Positions 12,456 through 19,987 of a stretch of 64,000 bases of DNA are shown piece after piece. The translations under genes were made by a program, and so were the position numbers. Source of the DNA: Lytechinus pictus (Eukaryota; Echinodermata; Echinoidea; Temnopleuroida; Toxopneustidae); the NCBI RefSeq assembly GCF_037042905.1, contig NC_087262.1:23722501-23786500 (forward strand). Direction: 5' to 3'. How positions within the stretch are numbered: position 1 is the first letter of the stretch; each line of letters begins with the position of its first letter. Under the pieces are notes generated by a model that was not told the DNA's origin, did not search any database, and was given only the letters and a program-made list of their open reading frames with translations.

Positions 12456-12862
12456 AAAGATGATAAAGATGATAAAGATGATAAAGATGATGATGGTGAT
12501 AATGACGACGACGATGATGATTGCGACAATGGGCCACTCACATCGACCGAGTGTTAGTGACAGACCGTGATTGTTAGTTATGTAAATGAAAAAATCAAAG
12601 TGGTAGCATATCAATTGAATTATTTTTTTTTCAAATACAATCTGGAAAGAATCGCTTTTCTTCCAACCTGGCATTATGTGAATCGAACGTGCCCTAAAAA
12701 ATTTGCCGGGTGCGCGGCGCAGTGTATAGGCGTCCATATTCCATTGCCAAGACTAAGTTAAGATCTTAGTCACTTGAATAACTGAACCTTACAGGCCTAT
12801 AACTAATCGTCAATTTCACTACTTACTCTTGCCCTATCAAGCAACATACGAAGAAAATCCAT
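2531..12862 (-). CDS. Synaptotagmin-like tandem C2 membrane protein, complete 7-exon gene
   Basis: Coding exons in order: 12827-12862, 11210-11962, 10591-10944, 6174-6329, 5172-5306, 4153-4291 and 2531-2853. All junctions are GT/AG and phases match throughout; total 1896 nt, 631 residues. Layout: about 143 residues of Ser/Thr/Pro-rich N-terminus, a membrane segment near residues 144-170 (starting VPIASAITIC), a basic stop-transfer stretch RRVMKRRE, a cytosolic linker, C2A (starts LTFKVTYDSEIELL), and C2B ending HWNEMSDSPR followed by WHKI, the usual synaptotagmin C-terminal signature. Synaptotagmins act in membrane trafficking and exocytosis. Several canonical calcium-binding aspartates are replaced, most clearly in C2B loop 3, so calcium-independent function is inferred. 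The exact paralogue class is not resolved. The start codon in the 12-codon first exon is a prediction; an ATG just upstream of the exon 2 acceptor would be an alternative. Confidence 0.85.
3120..3350. repeat. Cluster of TTGGGTAA/TTACCCAA-type motifs, possible degraded inverted-repeat element
   Basis: Several copies of GTTGGGCAAC-like, TTGGGTAAT and ATTACCCAATT motifs in both orientations sit between exons 7 and 6 of the synaptotagmin-like gene. The outer copies (GTTGGGCAA near 3161 and TTGCCCAAC near 3322) face each other. I do not recognise the family. Confidence 0.35.
3676..3814. mobile_element. Foldback MITE, family 1 copy a
   Basis: Ends GGGGCCCGTTGCAGAAAGAG and its near-perfect inverse CTCTTTCTGCAACAGGCCCC form a long hairpin; a sister copy lies at 42146-42292 with the same ends. 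No coding capacity. The flanking 181-codon open frame (3611-4156) is accidental. Confidence 0.85.
4153..4291 (-). CDS. Synaptotagmin-like gene, exon 6 (C2B first half)
   Basis: The acceptor TTTTTTTAG opens phase 0 with EGVEATTGDLMISLTYLPNA, the beta strands that open a C2B domain, followed by ERVNLIIMKARNVRLPEW. The exon ends after one base of a codon (donor GTAAGC), matching exon 7. GC is high compared with the surrounding intron. Confidence 0.88.
4541..5082. mobile_element. Foldback element with poly-G/poly-C termini
   Basis: The left end reads CCCGGG-run then CACTTCCATTGACGAGTG; the right end is the inverse, CACTCGTCAATGTAAGTG then C-run and CCCGGG. The body repeats phrases such as GACACCCTT and AAGACATCC. 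It fills most of the intron between exons 6 and 5 of the synaptotagmin-like gene. Confidence 0.7.
5172..5306 (-). CDS. Synaptotagmin-like gene, exon 5 (end of C2A)
   Basis: Phase 0 at both ends, 45 codons. The peptide FTVCEYDQYSHPIAIGRVDY corresponds to the C2A loop 3 region, where Syt1 has VYDFDRFSKHD: the first ligand is Glu, the second Asp is kept, the third is replaced. Continues ALSEHDFNQGADANVIQREL. Confidence 0.87.
5566..5842 (-). repeat. tRNA-derived SINE
   Basis: On the minus strand a tRNA-like head contains an A-box-like GTGGCCCAGTGGATTAG and a perfect B box GGTTCGAATCC. A body follows, ending in an ATT trinucleotide tail (5567-5580 on the plus strand). Related elements occur at 50371-50716 (+) and 52795-53400. 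Confidence 0.85.
6174..6329 (-). CDS. Synaptotagmin-like gene, exon 4 (C2A core)
   Basis: Phase 0-0, 52 codons, starting GYGDIFVKLALDPDHKRR and containing HGTRNPEFKQNFAFRI, equivalent to the TLNPVFNEQFTF strand of Syt1 C2A. The Asp in GDIFVKL matches the conserved loop 1 aspartate. Confidence 0.88.
6660..9130 (+). repeat. Tandem array with CpG-rich mirror-repeat core (array A), split by a transposon
   Basis: Core copies resembling GCTCGCGCTTCGCGCTCGC occur near 6679, 6769, 6876, 7078, 8792, 8906, 8998 and 9101. Each is followed by spacer phrases such as AGAAACCAATTTGTTCA and CTTAGAATATC. The spacing is roughly 90-200 bp. The element at 7098-8664 interrupts the array. Confidence 0.8.
7098..8664. 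mobile_element. hAT-like non-autonomous transposon, full length with 8-bp target duplication
   Basis: Termini CAGTGGCGTAACAGG and CCTGTTACGCCGCTG are inverted repeats. The flanking 8-mers CACTCGCA (7090-7097 and 8665-8672) are identical, the target duplication size of hAT transposons. The 1567-bp body has purine-rich stretches and no transposase-sized frame. A second copy, truncated on the right, lies at 25268-26318. It is inserted inside CpG array A, in the intron between exons 4 and 3 of the synaptotagmin-like gene. Confidence 0.85.
9660..9805. mobile_element. Right end of a hAT-like element with C-runs
   Basis: Two C-runs (9731-9739 and 9760-9780) precede GACGAAATATGCCAGGTACGCCACTG, whose end is the inverse of a CAGTGGCGTACC terminus. 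No matching left end is visible close by. Confidence 0.5.
9806..10590. other. Intron sequence with a weak inverted-repeat pair
   Basis: Mostly unassigned intron of the synaptotagmin-like gene. CAATTCCATAAAAT near 10121 and ATTTTATGGAATTG near 10310 face each other over ~200 bp, suggesting a small degraded MITE. Nothing else is recognised. Confidence 0.4.
10591..10944 (-). CDS. Synaptotagmin-like gene, exon 3 (linker and start of C2A)
   Basis: Phase 0-0, 118 codons. Begins GCLSEDKQCSSNWLDF, a linker, then LTFKVTYDSEIELLTVFID and ALNLPDRVKD, the opening strands and loop 1 of C2A. Where Syt1 has LPALD, the fifth position is Val, with an Asp two residues later. The donor is GTAAGT. Confidence 0.88.
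11210..11962 (-). CDS. Synaptotagmin-like gene, exon 2 (extracellular region, membrane segment, linker)
   Basis: Phase 0-0, 251 codons. Starts TTQDDEDSKYMEYILRQD after acceptor CCATACAG. A Ser/Thr/Pro-rich region without cysteines precedes a ~27-residue hydrophobic segment (VPIASAITIC through LVFVIF) and the basic ARRVMKRRED. The following linker is rich in Ser and Cys. Most animal synaptotagmins have much shorter extracellular tails. Confidence 0.85.
12018..12540. repeat. Poly-C/(CA)n patch and (GAT)n microsatellite in intron 1
   Basis: A C-run and CA repeat lie at 12034-12063, and a long near-perfect GAT run at about 12379-12500. Met-, Ile- and Ser-only frames across it are repeat artefacts. 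Confidence 0.9.
12827..12862 (-). CDS. Synaptotagmin-like gene, predicted first coding exon
   Basis: Twelve codons, MDFLRMLLDRAR, ending exactly at a GTAAGT donor in phase 0, which fits exon 2. It is the best upstream in-phase start I found. The short length makes this call less certain than the other exons, and the promoter is not identifiable. Confidence 0.55.
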
Positions 12863-13295
12863 GATCTTCAAGGAATCATTTCAGCTTCCCGATGACCAGT
12901 TTGACAATTTTGTGGAAAAAACTGTCAAACCTCCATTTTGAAAGCCGCCATTGCCATGATTGCCTGAATGTGATGCATCTATGAATAGGTAATCTCGGGG
13001 CTGCCCATTGTGTTTAAATTCTTTCTATTATTCTTAGTTCTTCGCAACACACTTAGGCTTGTCAAAGAAAAACCTGTTGTAGCAACAATACATGACTCAC
13101 ATTGAATACGGGCAATTGCTTCATGGGGCAAATTGAATAGTTTATCATTGTTTATCCCGCTTCAAAGAACACTTTTTTTGGTCTTTGGCAAAGCTTTCAG
13201 AGGATGACTGTCCATGAGTTGGGATAAGTTAATGTGATTTTTTTAATGAAAATGTAGATTCGCTAGATTTTTTTAACTCGAGGATAGGATAGCAT

Positions 13296-13455
13296 CACTG
13301 GCGTACCTAGGATTTTCCAGGATTTTCGTCAGGGGTGGCAAAAAGGTCTTTCAAGCTCGTCAGGGGGGCACGGATACATGCATGGGTGGTGGCTCGTCAG
13401 GGGGGGCAGACTGCCCCTCTGCCCCCCCCCCCCCCCCCCCGTAGGTACGCTAGTG
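13296..13455. mobile_element. Short hAT-like MITE with 8-bp target duplication
   Basis: Ends CACTGGCGTACCTAGG and GTAGGTACGCTAGTG are inverted; identical 8-mers GATAGCAT flank it (13288-13295 and 13456-13463). Contains G- and C-runs around GGGGGGCAGACTGCCCC. Confidence 0.82.
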
Positions 13456-13654
13456 GATAGCATCAATGCCTGTAGTGTATTTATCGGTTTGAATTAAGGA
13501 CGTTAAAAAAGTTCATCAAAATTATGTTGTATTAACGTATCAATGACTTGAGTGTCATGCCTTTAGCGTATATATCGGTTTGATGTACGATATTAAAAAA
13601 CGTTCATATATCTTATGAACAAGTTATTTTTATTATTATTAATTCAATCAAGGG

Positions 13655-13725
13655 TTTGAGTGTCATGTCGGGAATCGAAACCCGTACTTCCATGCGTGAG
13701 GTCAAGTAACCACGACCCCGAACAT
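13655..13725 (-). repeat. tRNA-like SINE head fragment
   Basis: The minus strand reads GTCGTGGTTACTTGACC-like A-box region and a B box GGGTTTCGATTCCC. No SINE body could be traced, and folding into a functional tRNA is not evident. Confidence 0.5.
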
Positions 13726-13978
13726 CCACAGCAGCTGATTATTTTCGATCAAGTCTATTTCAACTCATTGAAAGCTAGATATTACTCTGTTCCCCCAAAT
13801 ATGCACAAAGCATACTCCAAATTGTTTCATTCAAATAAGAATGTCCTACGGTAGGAATAAGAGTCTCAATGTAAACGCACGTAATGTACTTTACTTACTC
13901 ATTGGCGGAAGGGAAGAAGACACCTTAATTGGCTATATTTCGAGGAGCATGGGGTAGCCTACACAACATAAACGTTAC

Positions 13979-14270
13979 CACAACCACCATCATCACCACC
14001 ACCACCGTCATCATCATAACCACCACCACCACCATCATCAACATTAACACCACCACCACCACCATCATCAACATTATCATCATCATGATCACCACCACCA
14101 CCACCATCATCATCACCAGCACCATCTTACGCACCACAACCATCATCATCATCAAAATCATCACCACAAATATCATCATCATCACCACCATCATCACCAC
14201 CATCACCACCATCACCACCATCGTCATCACCACCACAACCATCATCATCTTCAGCATCACCATCACATCT
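13979..14270. repeat. (CAT/CAC)n microsatellite
   Basis: About 290 bp of CAT/CAC triplets with point variation; Thr/Ile, Met/Val and Asp-rich frames on both strands are artefacts. Confidence 0.92.
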
Positions 14271-14678
14271 ACTAAAAATAGTATAAGACATATTCGTCCT
14301 ATTATAGAAATCCATTACAAATGGCAATCTTAACACGTATTTTTTTTAATAACTACTATATGCTTGTACAAAGGAAACTGGAAGCTCGATCCAGCCCTCA
14401 TCAGCAGATCAGGATGTCATTGATTTTTATCAGAGTCGGACGGACATTCGTATCCGACTTTACACCACCAAAGGTTGCATTTTTACACTGACTGGGTGAC
14501 GTAATCATGGTAATTGAGAATAAAATCAGACACAGGACCATTCAATTGACTACACGTTATTACCTGGAGCAGTAGCTCCGTGCTTTATTACATTGGTTGG
14601 GTAATCACCAAGCACCAGCACCAAGAAACATCACTCAGATTTTTATACCAAGTACATGTCCCACGAAAAAAGTGAAAG

Positions 14679-14781
14679 ATGAAGACGAAGGTACAACGGA
14701 CAATATTCGTATTGCTAATGAACATTCTAATTGTTCTTGGACAACAGGAGATTGAAATCGACGGTGGGATGCCCATAACAG
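14679..14781 (+). CDS. TIL gene exon 1 (signal peptide)
   Basis: The ATG at 14679 opens MKTKVQRTIFVLLMNILIVL, a basic then hydrophobic signal sequence, followed by QQEIEIDGGMPIT. The exon ends with one base of a split Gly codon before GTAATT. Confidence 0.75.
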
Positions 14782-17576
14782 GTAATTTTCTTATAAATCA
14801 CTTTTTAGTGATAAAAAGGGAAACAATGATAACTACAAGCTCAGGTTATCTGTTCTAAATGAACATGATAAAGGGTGACAACTGACATGAAATTGATACA
14901 GTACGGTATTATATTGATTTTATTTTCAGACATTTAAGGAGGTGGTGACGTAGCCAATGGTCTAAGGTACGTGACTTGACATATAAAAGTTCGAGGTTCA
15001 ATACCCGCCTACCATACCTTGGACAGTGCATTTCAAGGAACCGTTACAACGAATAAATGACATGAATGATGTAGGCATTATGAGTTATGTGTGAATGTGT
15101 TTTTTTTTTCAATGTGATTTGTTTAAAGGACAAGTCCACCCCGACCAAAAGTGGAATTGAATAAAAAGAGAAAAATCCAACAAGCACAAATCTGAAAATT
15201 TCATCAAAATCGGATGGAAAATAAGAAAGTTATGACATTTTTAAGTTTCGCTTAATTTCACAAAAAAGTTATATTCACATCCTGGTCGGTATGCAAATGA
15301 GGGAACTGATGACATCACACACTCACTATTTCTTTCGTATTTTATTACATGAAATATTCTAATTTTATCCTCATTGTCCTGTGAAACAAAGTTTTATTTC
15401 GCCCTGAACATGTTGAATTATCATTATTTAACATTTTATGGTTCAGTCAAGTTAGTCTTTATTGTCAAACCTGTAAAAATTGAAATATTGTATGATTCAA
15501 ACAATAAAAAACAAAAGACATAGTGAGTGAGGGACATCATCGATTCTCTCATTTGCATGTGACTAAATTGTGCATATAACTATTTTGTGAAAAATAAGCG
15601 AAACTTTAAAATGTCATAACTTTCTTATTTTACATCCGATTTTGATGAAATTTTCTGCATTATGCTTGTCTGATTTTTCTCTGTTGTTTCAAATCAACAT
15701 TTTTCTGAGGTGGACTTGACCTTTAAATGTGACTTAGAACATCTTTAGTATTCTGTACAACTTGTTATCAAAGGGAATTCCATTGGTAAAGACGAGTATT
15801 GGGTATTGTACCGGGTTCTATCTTGACATTGGGGGTCCGTGTTCAGTTTAACTTAGGCCACGGTCTTTGTGCTAAAATAATGGGCCTATATTTTTTGGTA
15901 GATAGGACTATTTTCGTTATTTTTCTTAGACGATTGTTCGAGTGAGAAATGAGCTGGTAAATTGAACCTGTAATGTTAGAGATTTGTCTCACAATGGTTA
16001 TCCACAGTTAAACTCCAATGGGTGCCCTCTAAACCCAACTTTAGATCACTAGACAGGGAATAGAACACTGATGATGTCCTCTAACCATGCACTCCAAGGC
16101 AAAGAAACGAACCAATCAATCTCATTTTTTAATGCGTCCCAGAAATAAAAGGTCATCGAGAAAGGTTATTTTATCATAACGTAATCACATAAAAGACCAA
16201 TAAATGGAATATCATTGAAAAGCTCATATCATTGAAAAGCTAAGACTCTCTTCTTTGCTGCTCACAAGTCATGATGAGTGAACCAATTGAAGAAAATGTA
16301 CAAAAGAGTCATTTAAAGAAAATGAGTCATTTGAAAAAGAGTCATTTGAAGAAAATCTGCAAAAGAGTCATTTGAATTTCAATAAGGAAATTTGTCTCGA
16401 ATGTTTCATACCTACTTTTCAATTTGACACGTCAACTTGATTGTCCAAGAAATAACAAAGTTTTGTTTCCCTTAAATGATTCTTGAATTTTCTTTCATTA
16501 ATGTGCTATTGCTATTACGAAGTTATGGACATCTTTGTATTCGTGGTTTTTCTGAAAGGTAAGACACGCCCACCTCAGGACTGTCCAATCAACAATGATC
16601 TTCAATATCGTCGCTGTCTCTCTCCTTGCCAACCAAGAACTTGTGGGGATCTTCGCAGGGAGCCTCCCAACGGCCGCCCATGTGTGCGCATGTGCGTGAG
16701 TGGGTGGGCGTGTCCACCTGGCCAATATCTTCTTGATGGTTATGCGGATGTGTGTCTGAAGAAAAAGGCGTGTAAAAAGCTAAAGAAGAAACGAGTCACT
16801 GACTGTACTTTTGAGGGAACTATCATACCGGTAAGTTTGTTTTTGTTTTAGGTTTTTTAATAAAAAAATCCAGTAATTATCATGATTTCGGCAATAATAA
16901 TTCAAATTGTCTTGATAATTATTTTTGCGCTTCAATTCGTCGACCGATTGTTGGCGTTGGTAATTTTTTTCACAAAACGCCGACTGTTTTGGGTGTTGGT
17001 GAATTTTTCCGCTCTAAAATGTTTGGGGATTATAATTTTTAGCCTAAAAATATTGACAATTTTAGGCGTTGATTACCCTTTTATTCTTCAATAATGCTGA
17101 CCCTTTTTGGGCGTTGATAACCATTTTTGCTTCAATATCGGAAAAATAACAATTAAAACACAAACAATATCACTTTGAATATAATTATGTAAAACAATGA
17201 TCATGATGACTATCAAAATTCCGGAATCCGAATGGATTTTTTTTTTCATGCTTGTAAACAAGTTTACACTTTGGGTAAATAAAAGAGGATACGTGACGAA
17301 ACCAATAAACAAATTTGAAGAGTGTAATCCTGCTGGATATTGCCAGTTTTCATATAAATTTACTATTCTGTGTTAGGAATTAAATTTAATAATTGTAGTG
17401 ATCCGACATATGAATAATACATAATCCAGCTTTTCTGACTTATAATTTGTTCATGTCTCATTTGCTTCTATGTTTAGCTTGACACCAACTTTCTTAGAGG
17501 ATCTGACACATGTCGATGCTTCATCGATGGACAGGTTCGATGCAGGAATGCTTTCCCAGAAGAGAACAATAACTGA
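14679..17576 (+). CDS. Small secreted cysteine-rich protein with TIL and VWC-like modules, complete 3-exon gene
   Basis: Exons 14679-14781, 16559-16830 and 17478-17576 join in perfect phase (474 nt, 157 residues). Residues 1-21, MKTKVQRTIFVLLMNILIVL then G, are a signal peptide, so the product is secreted. Residues 43-106 follow the trypsin-inhibitor-like (TIL) spacing: DC, RRC, SPC, RTC, RPC, RMC, ACPPGQ, DVC, KAC. The usual GC-x-CP pair is SGWACP here, so one canonical cysteine is missing. The C-terminal part (TDCTFEG..., then CRCFIDGQVRC) resembles a truncated VWC module, the TIL-VWC order found in mucin/SCO-spondin-type proteins. Function could be protease inhibition or matrix binding; neither is shown. 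Intron 1 carries a SINE and a 600-bp MITE. No canonical poly-A hexamer was found close after the stop. Confidence 0.78.
14941..15060 (+). repeat. tRNA-derived SINE in TIL gene intron 1
   Basis: A-box-like GTAGCCAATGG and B-box-like GAGGTTCAATACC are ~45 bp apart, followed by a short body and AATAAATGA. Confidence 0.7.
15122..15727. mobile_element. ~600-bp inverted-repeat element, family 9 copy a
   Basis: Starts TTTAAAGGACAAGTCCACCC and ends GAGGTGGACTTGACCTTTAA. The second full copy is at 36789-37388, with partial copies at 26325-26462 and 59390-59446. Internal halves mirror each other (AAATTTCATCAAAATCGGAT and its inverse), so the whole element is a large imperfect hairpin. No coding frame. 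Confidence 0.85.
16285..16375 (+). repeat. Short tandem repeat of GAGTCATTTGAAGAAAAT-like units
   Basis: Four or five imperfect ~20-bp units built on AAAAGAGTCATTTGAA, in intron 1 of the TIL gene. Confidence 0.6.
16559..16830 (+). CDS. TIL gene exon 2 (TIL domain)
   Basis: The acceptor CTGAAAG leaves GT to complete the Gly codon, then KTRPPQDCPINNDLQYRRC and the rest of the TIL domain. The exon ends GTIIP in phase 0 at a GTAAGT donor. Confidence 0.82.
17478..17576 (+). CDS. TIL gene exon 3 (VWC-like tail, stop)
   Basis: After acceptor TGTTTAG the phase-0 peptide is LDTNFLRGSDTCRCFIDGQV, then RCRNAFPEENNN and TGA. The CRC plus GQVRC spacing is that of VWC-type repeats. Confidence 0.78.
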   Translation, partial: LDTNFLRGSDTCRCFIDGQVRCRNAFPEENNN

Positions 17577-17992
17577 AAGTCAAACAGGATAATACTGTAT
17601 ATGGCATACATAAAATTCATTTATGATATTTTAATACGATAAAAGGCAATTATATATTGTCATGATAATATATATTTATGAATTCTAATATTTCCATTTC
17701 TAAAACAAGAATCATGAACATAAAAATATGTCACATTGCAATACATAATATATCATAGTAAAGAAAGTATATTTCACAAGCTATAGGGGGAAATGGAGGG
17801 GGGGGGGCAAAAGAACATTTGGGGGCAAAGGCGGACACATTTTTTGCCTGTTTCACAAAATCGACCGCAAAGCTCGAGATAAAATGTTTAATTCAGGCCC
17901 TACTGACCTGAAAAAGGGACCTGTTCATGAATTTTTGCAGGGTGACGTGACATTTTCTCCTGCGACAATTGCTCCGGGCTTATTTTCGTCTA

Positions 17993-18075
17993 AGGCAGGG
18001 GTTCTCAAACTACGGCCCGCGGGCCGGATCCGGCCCACGGAGCTTCTCAATCCGGCCCGCGAGACTCAGGGTTTT
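17993..18075 (+). mobile_element. hAT terminal fragment (CAGGGGTTCTCAAACT type)
   Basis: CAGGGGTTCTCAAACTACGG, then GGCCCGCGGGCC-type palindromic sequence and CCGGCCCGCGAGACTC, resembles the widespread hAT terminus and subterminal repeats. Only one end is visible. Confidence 0.65.
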
Positions 18076-18085
18076 TTAATCACTT

Positions 18086-18420
18086 TTAAAGGGATGGTCC
18101 GGGCTGAAAGTATTCTTATCTCAATACATAGAGTAGAATTCACTGAGCAAAATGTCGAAATTTTCATCAAAATCGGATAACAAATAATAAAGTTATTGAA
18201 GTTTAAAGTTTAGCAATATTTTGTGAAAACAGTCATCATGAATATTCATTAGGTGGGCTGATGATGTCACATCTCCACTTTCCGTTTTCTTATGTTATTA
18301 CATAAAATCATATTTTTTTCATTATTTCATACTTGTGTGAATAATATGTCTCCCTTACAATAAAATAAGTTGCAGCAATAAATATCTAATGCACTAAATC
18401 AGTTGTCAATCCAATTTTTC
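18086..18420 (+). repeat. Dispersed repeat, related in reverse orientation to 26480-26870
   Basis: Phrases such as AAAGGGATGGTCCGGGC, TTCATCAAAATCGGATAACA and AATATTCATTAGGTGGGC recur inverted at 26480-26870. Probably a foldback element distantly related to family 9. Confidence 0.6.
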
Positions 18421-18529
18421 TAGTTCTTGGAGGAAAAAATTGAATAAACCTAATTTCATATAATAAAATACAAAAAAAAAATCGAAAAGCACAATAAAGG
18501 GTTGGCTCGAAAGTGTAGGTCGTTATTAT

Positions 18530-18690
18530 TGTATCTACTTTGCAACCCAAGGGGGTTAACCCCCCCTCCCCGTATATCCGCCACTGTTTACTACACATTT
18601 TTTTGTCAACTTTATGGGGAGAGAACGATCCTGACCGAGGGGGGGAAGCGACCCCTTCCCCCCCCCCCCCGTTGTGCCGCCACTGCTCAC
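18530..18690. mobile_element. Two adjacent hAT-like right ends with C-runs
   Basis: CCCCGTATATCCGCCACTG at ~18566-18585 and CCCGTTGTGCCGCCACTG at ~18668-18686 each end with the inverse of CAGTGGCGG termini and follow C-rich runs. Confidence 0.5.
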
Positions 18691-18869
18691 AAGAAAACAA
18701 ACTAATTAATAAAACAAACCTTTTTTTTCTTGTAATGCGACATTTCTAAAACAAAATTATATAAAGGAAACGTAGACCATTGCATTTTCGTTACTAAAGC
18801 AAAACAATTAAAGGCTATTTGAAAAAAAAACCTTATTTTTGTTACGGACGTAGAAAAGGATTAGATATT

Positions 18870-19150
18870 TATGGTCTAATGAGAAAACGAGAAGACATGA
18901 TCCTCATTCTCGTCAAGTCGACTTCGTCAGGACGAGGAAATAAGAAGACAAGATCTTCAATCTCGTTAAGTCGACTTCGTCAGGACGAGAAGTTAAGAAG
19001 ACAAGTACAGAATCGTAAACTTCGCCAGAACGAGAAGAGAAGAAGACGAAATCCATATCTCGTCAAGTCGGCTTATTTAGGTAGAGAAGACAAGATCCTC
19101 AATCGCGTCAAGTCGACTTTGTCAGGAATAGAAGACAATATGACGAGTTG
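18870..19150 (+). repeat. Minisatellite, ~60-bp units
   Basis: About five diverged units built on GAAGACAAGATCCTCAATCT and CGTCAAGTCGACTTCGTCAG. The Lys/Arg-rich 111-codon frame across it (18819-19154) is a repeat artefact. Confidence 0.75.
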
Positions 19151-19317
19151 TTGAAACTCGGCAAGTCAACTTGTTGGTGGCAAGAATACAAATTGGCTAT
19201 TCGCGATAGACTGTAATTTAGTCATTTCGTTTATTTTTTTTCGTTGCCTATATTTTCTGAAATTGTCTTTATTTCTGTGTGAACCTATATTTCTGAAGTT
19301 GTATTTATTTCTGTGGT

Positions 19318-19560
19318 CAGTGGCGTAACTACGAGGGGGACCACATCACCCCCCCCCCCCCACCCACCCATCGGCTGGTGAAAAAAAAAATGGGAGAAGG
19401 AGGAAAAGAGGGAGAAAGAAGAAGAATTGTAGTAGGGGAAAAAAATAATTGTATACGATATTTATAGTATATATATATGTTATATTGCATAAGTATTTTT
19501 TCGTAACTTTATAGGCTTAGAGCCTATGAACTTCTATTTCTGAAGTTGTCTTTGATATGA
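19318..19560. mobile_element. hAT-like element copy (CAGTGGCGTAACTACG end)
   Basis: Begins CAGTGGCGTAACTACGAGGG, then a C-run and CATCGGCTG, a purine-rich tract and an AT-rich body; same family as 24893-25090. Confidence 0.6.
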
Positions 19561-19987
19561 ATATGTCTAGATATGGAGTGTCATGTACAATTTATGAGAA
19601 GTTGCGAGCGAGCAAGCAAAAATTTTGACAACTTCAGAAATATAGGATCACACAGAAATAGACTTAGTGTTGGAAGTGTATTTCAATTTATTTCATTTTC
19701 AACAGAACAAAGTAAAGTGGTCGAATAAATTACAATGAACATTATACAGACGATATAAATTGAGGCATGTACAATATATGATATTATTCAATAAGTAAAA
19801 CAAAACAAAGTATTATGTATAAGCAAAACATCATAAACATTATAAAATGAAATTCTGAGAAAATGGAGGGATCCACTAAAAAGCAGTGCTTGTATTGTGT
19901 GAACCCCTCTAAATAATTATTGTAGAATTGCCTACGAAGAGGTGACAAAACAGAGAACATCAGAACAAAAAACAAAGAACAAGAAAA

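Larger units (their letters stand above)
12863..14678. other. Intergenic region between divergent genes
   Basis: Separates the synaptotagmin-like start (minus) from the secreted TIL gene (plus), so both promoters are expected here. Contains a hAT MITE (13296-13455), a tRNA-like SINE head (about 13655-13725, minus) and a CAT/CAC microsatellite (13979-14270). No TATA box or other promoter element could be called with confidence. Confidence 0.5.

Noticed and set aside
12031..12737. Ser/Leu- and Ile-rich frames upstream of synaptotagmin exon 2
   Set aside because: GAT microsatellite read on the opposite strand; no acceptor/donor pair with matching phase.
13925..14336. Thr/Ile- and Met/Val-rich open frames upstream of the TIL gene
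   Set aside because: They follow the CAT/CAC microsatellite and end outside it without conserved sequence.
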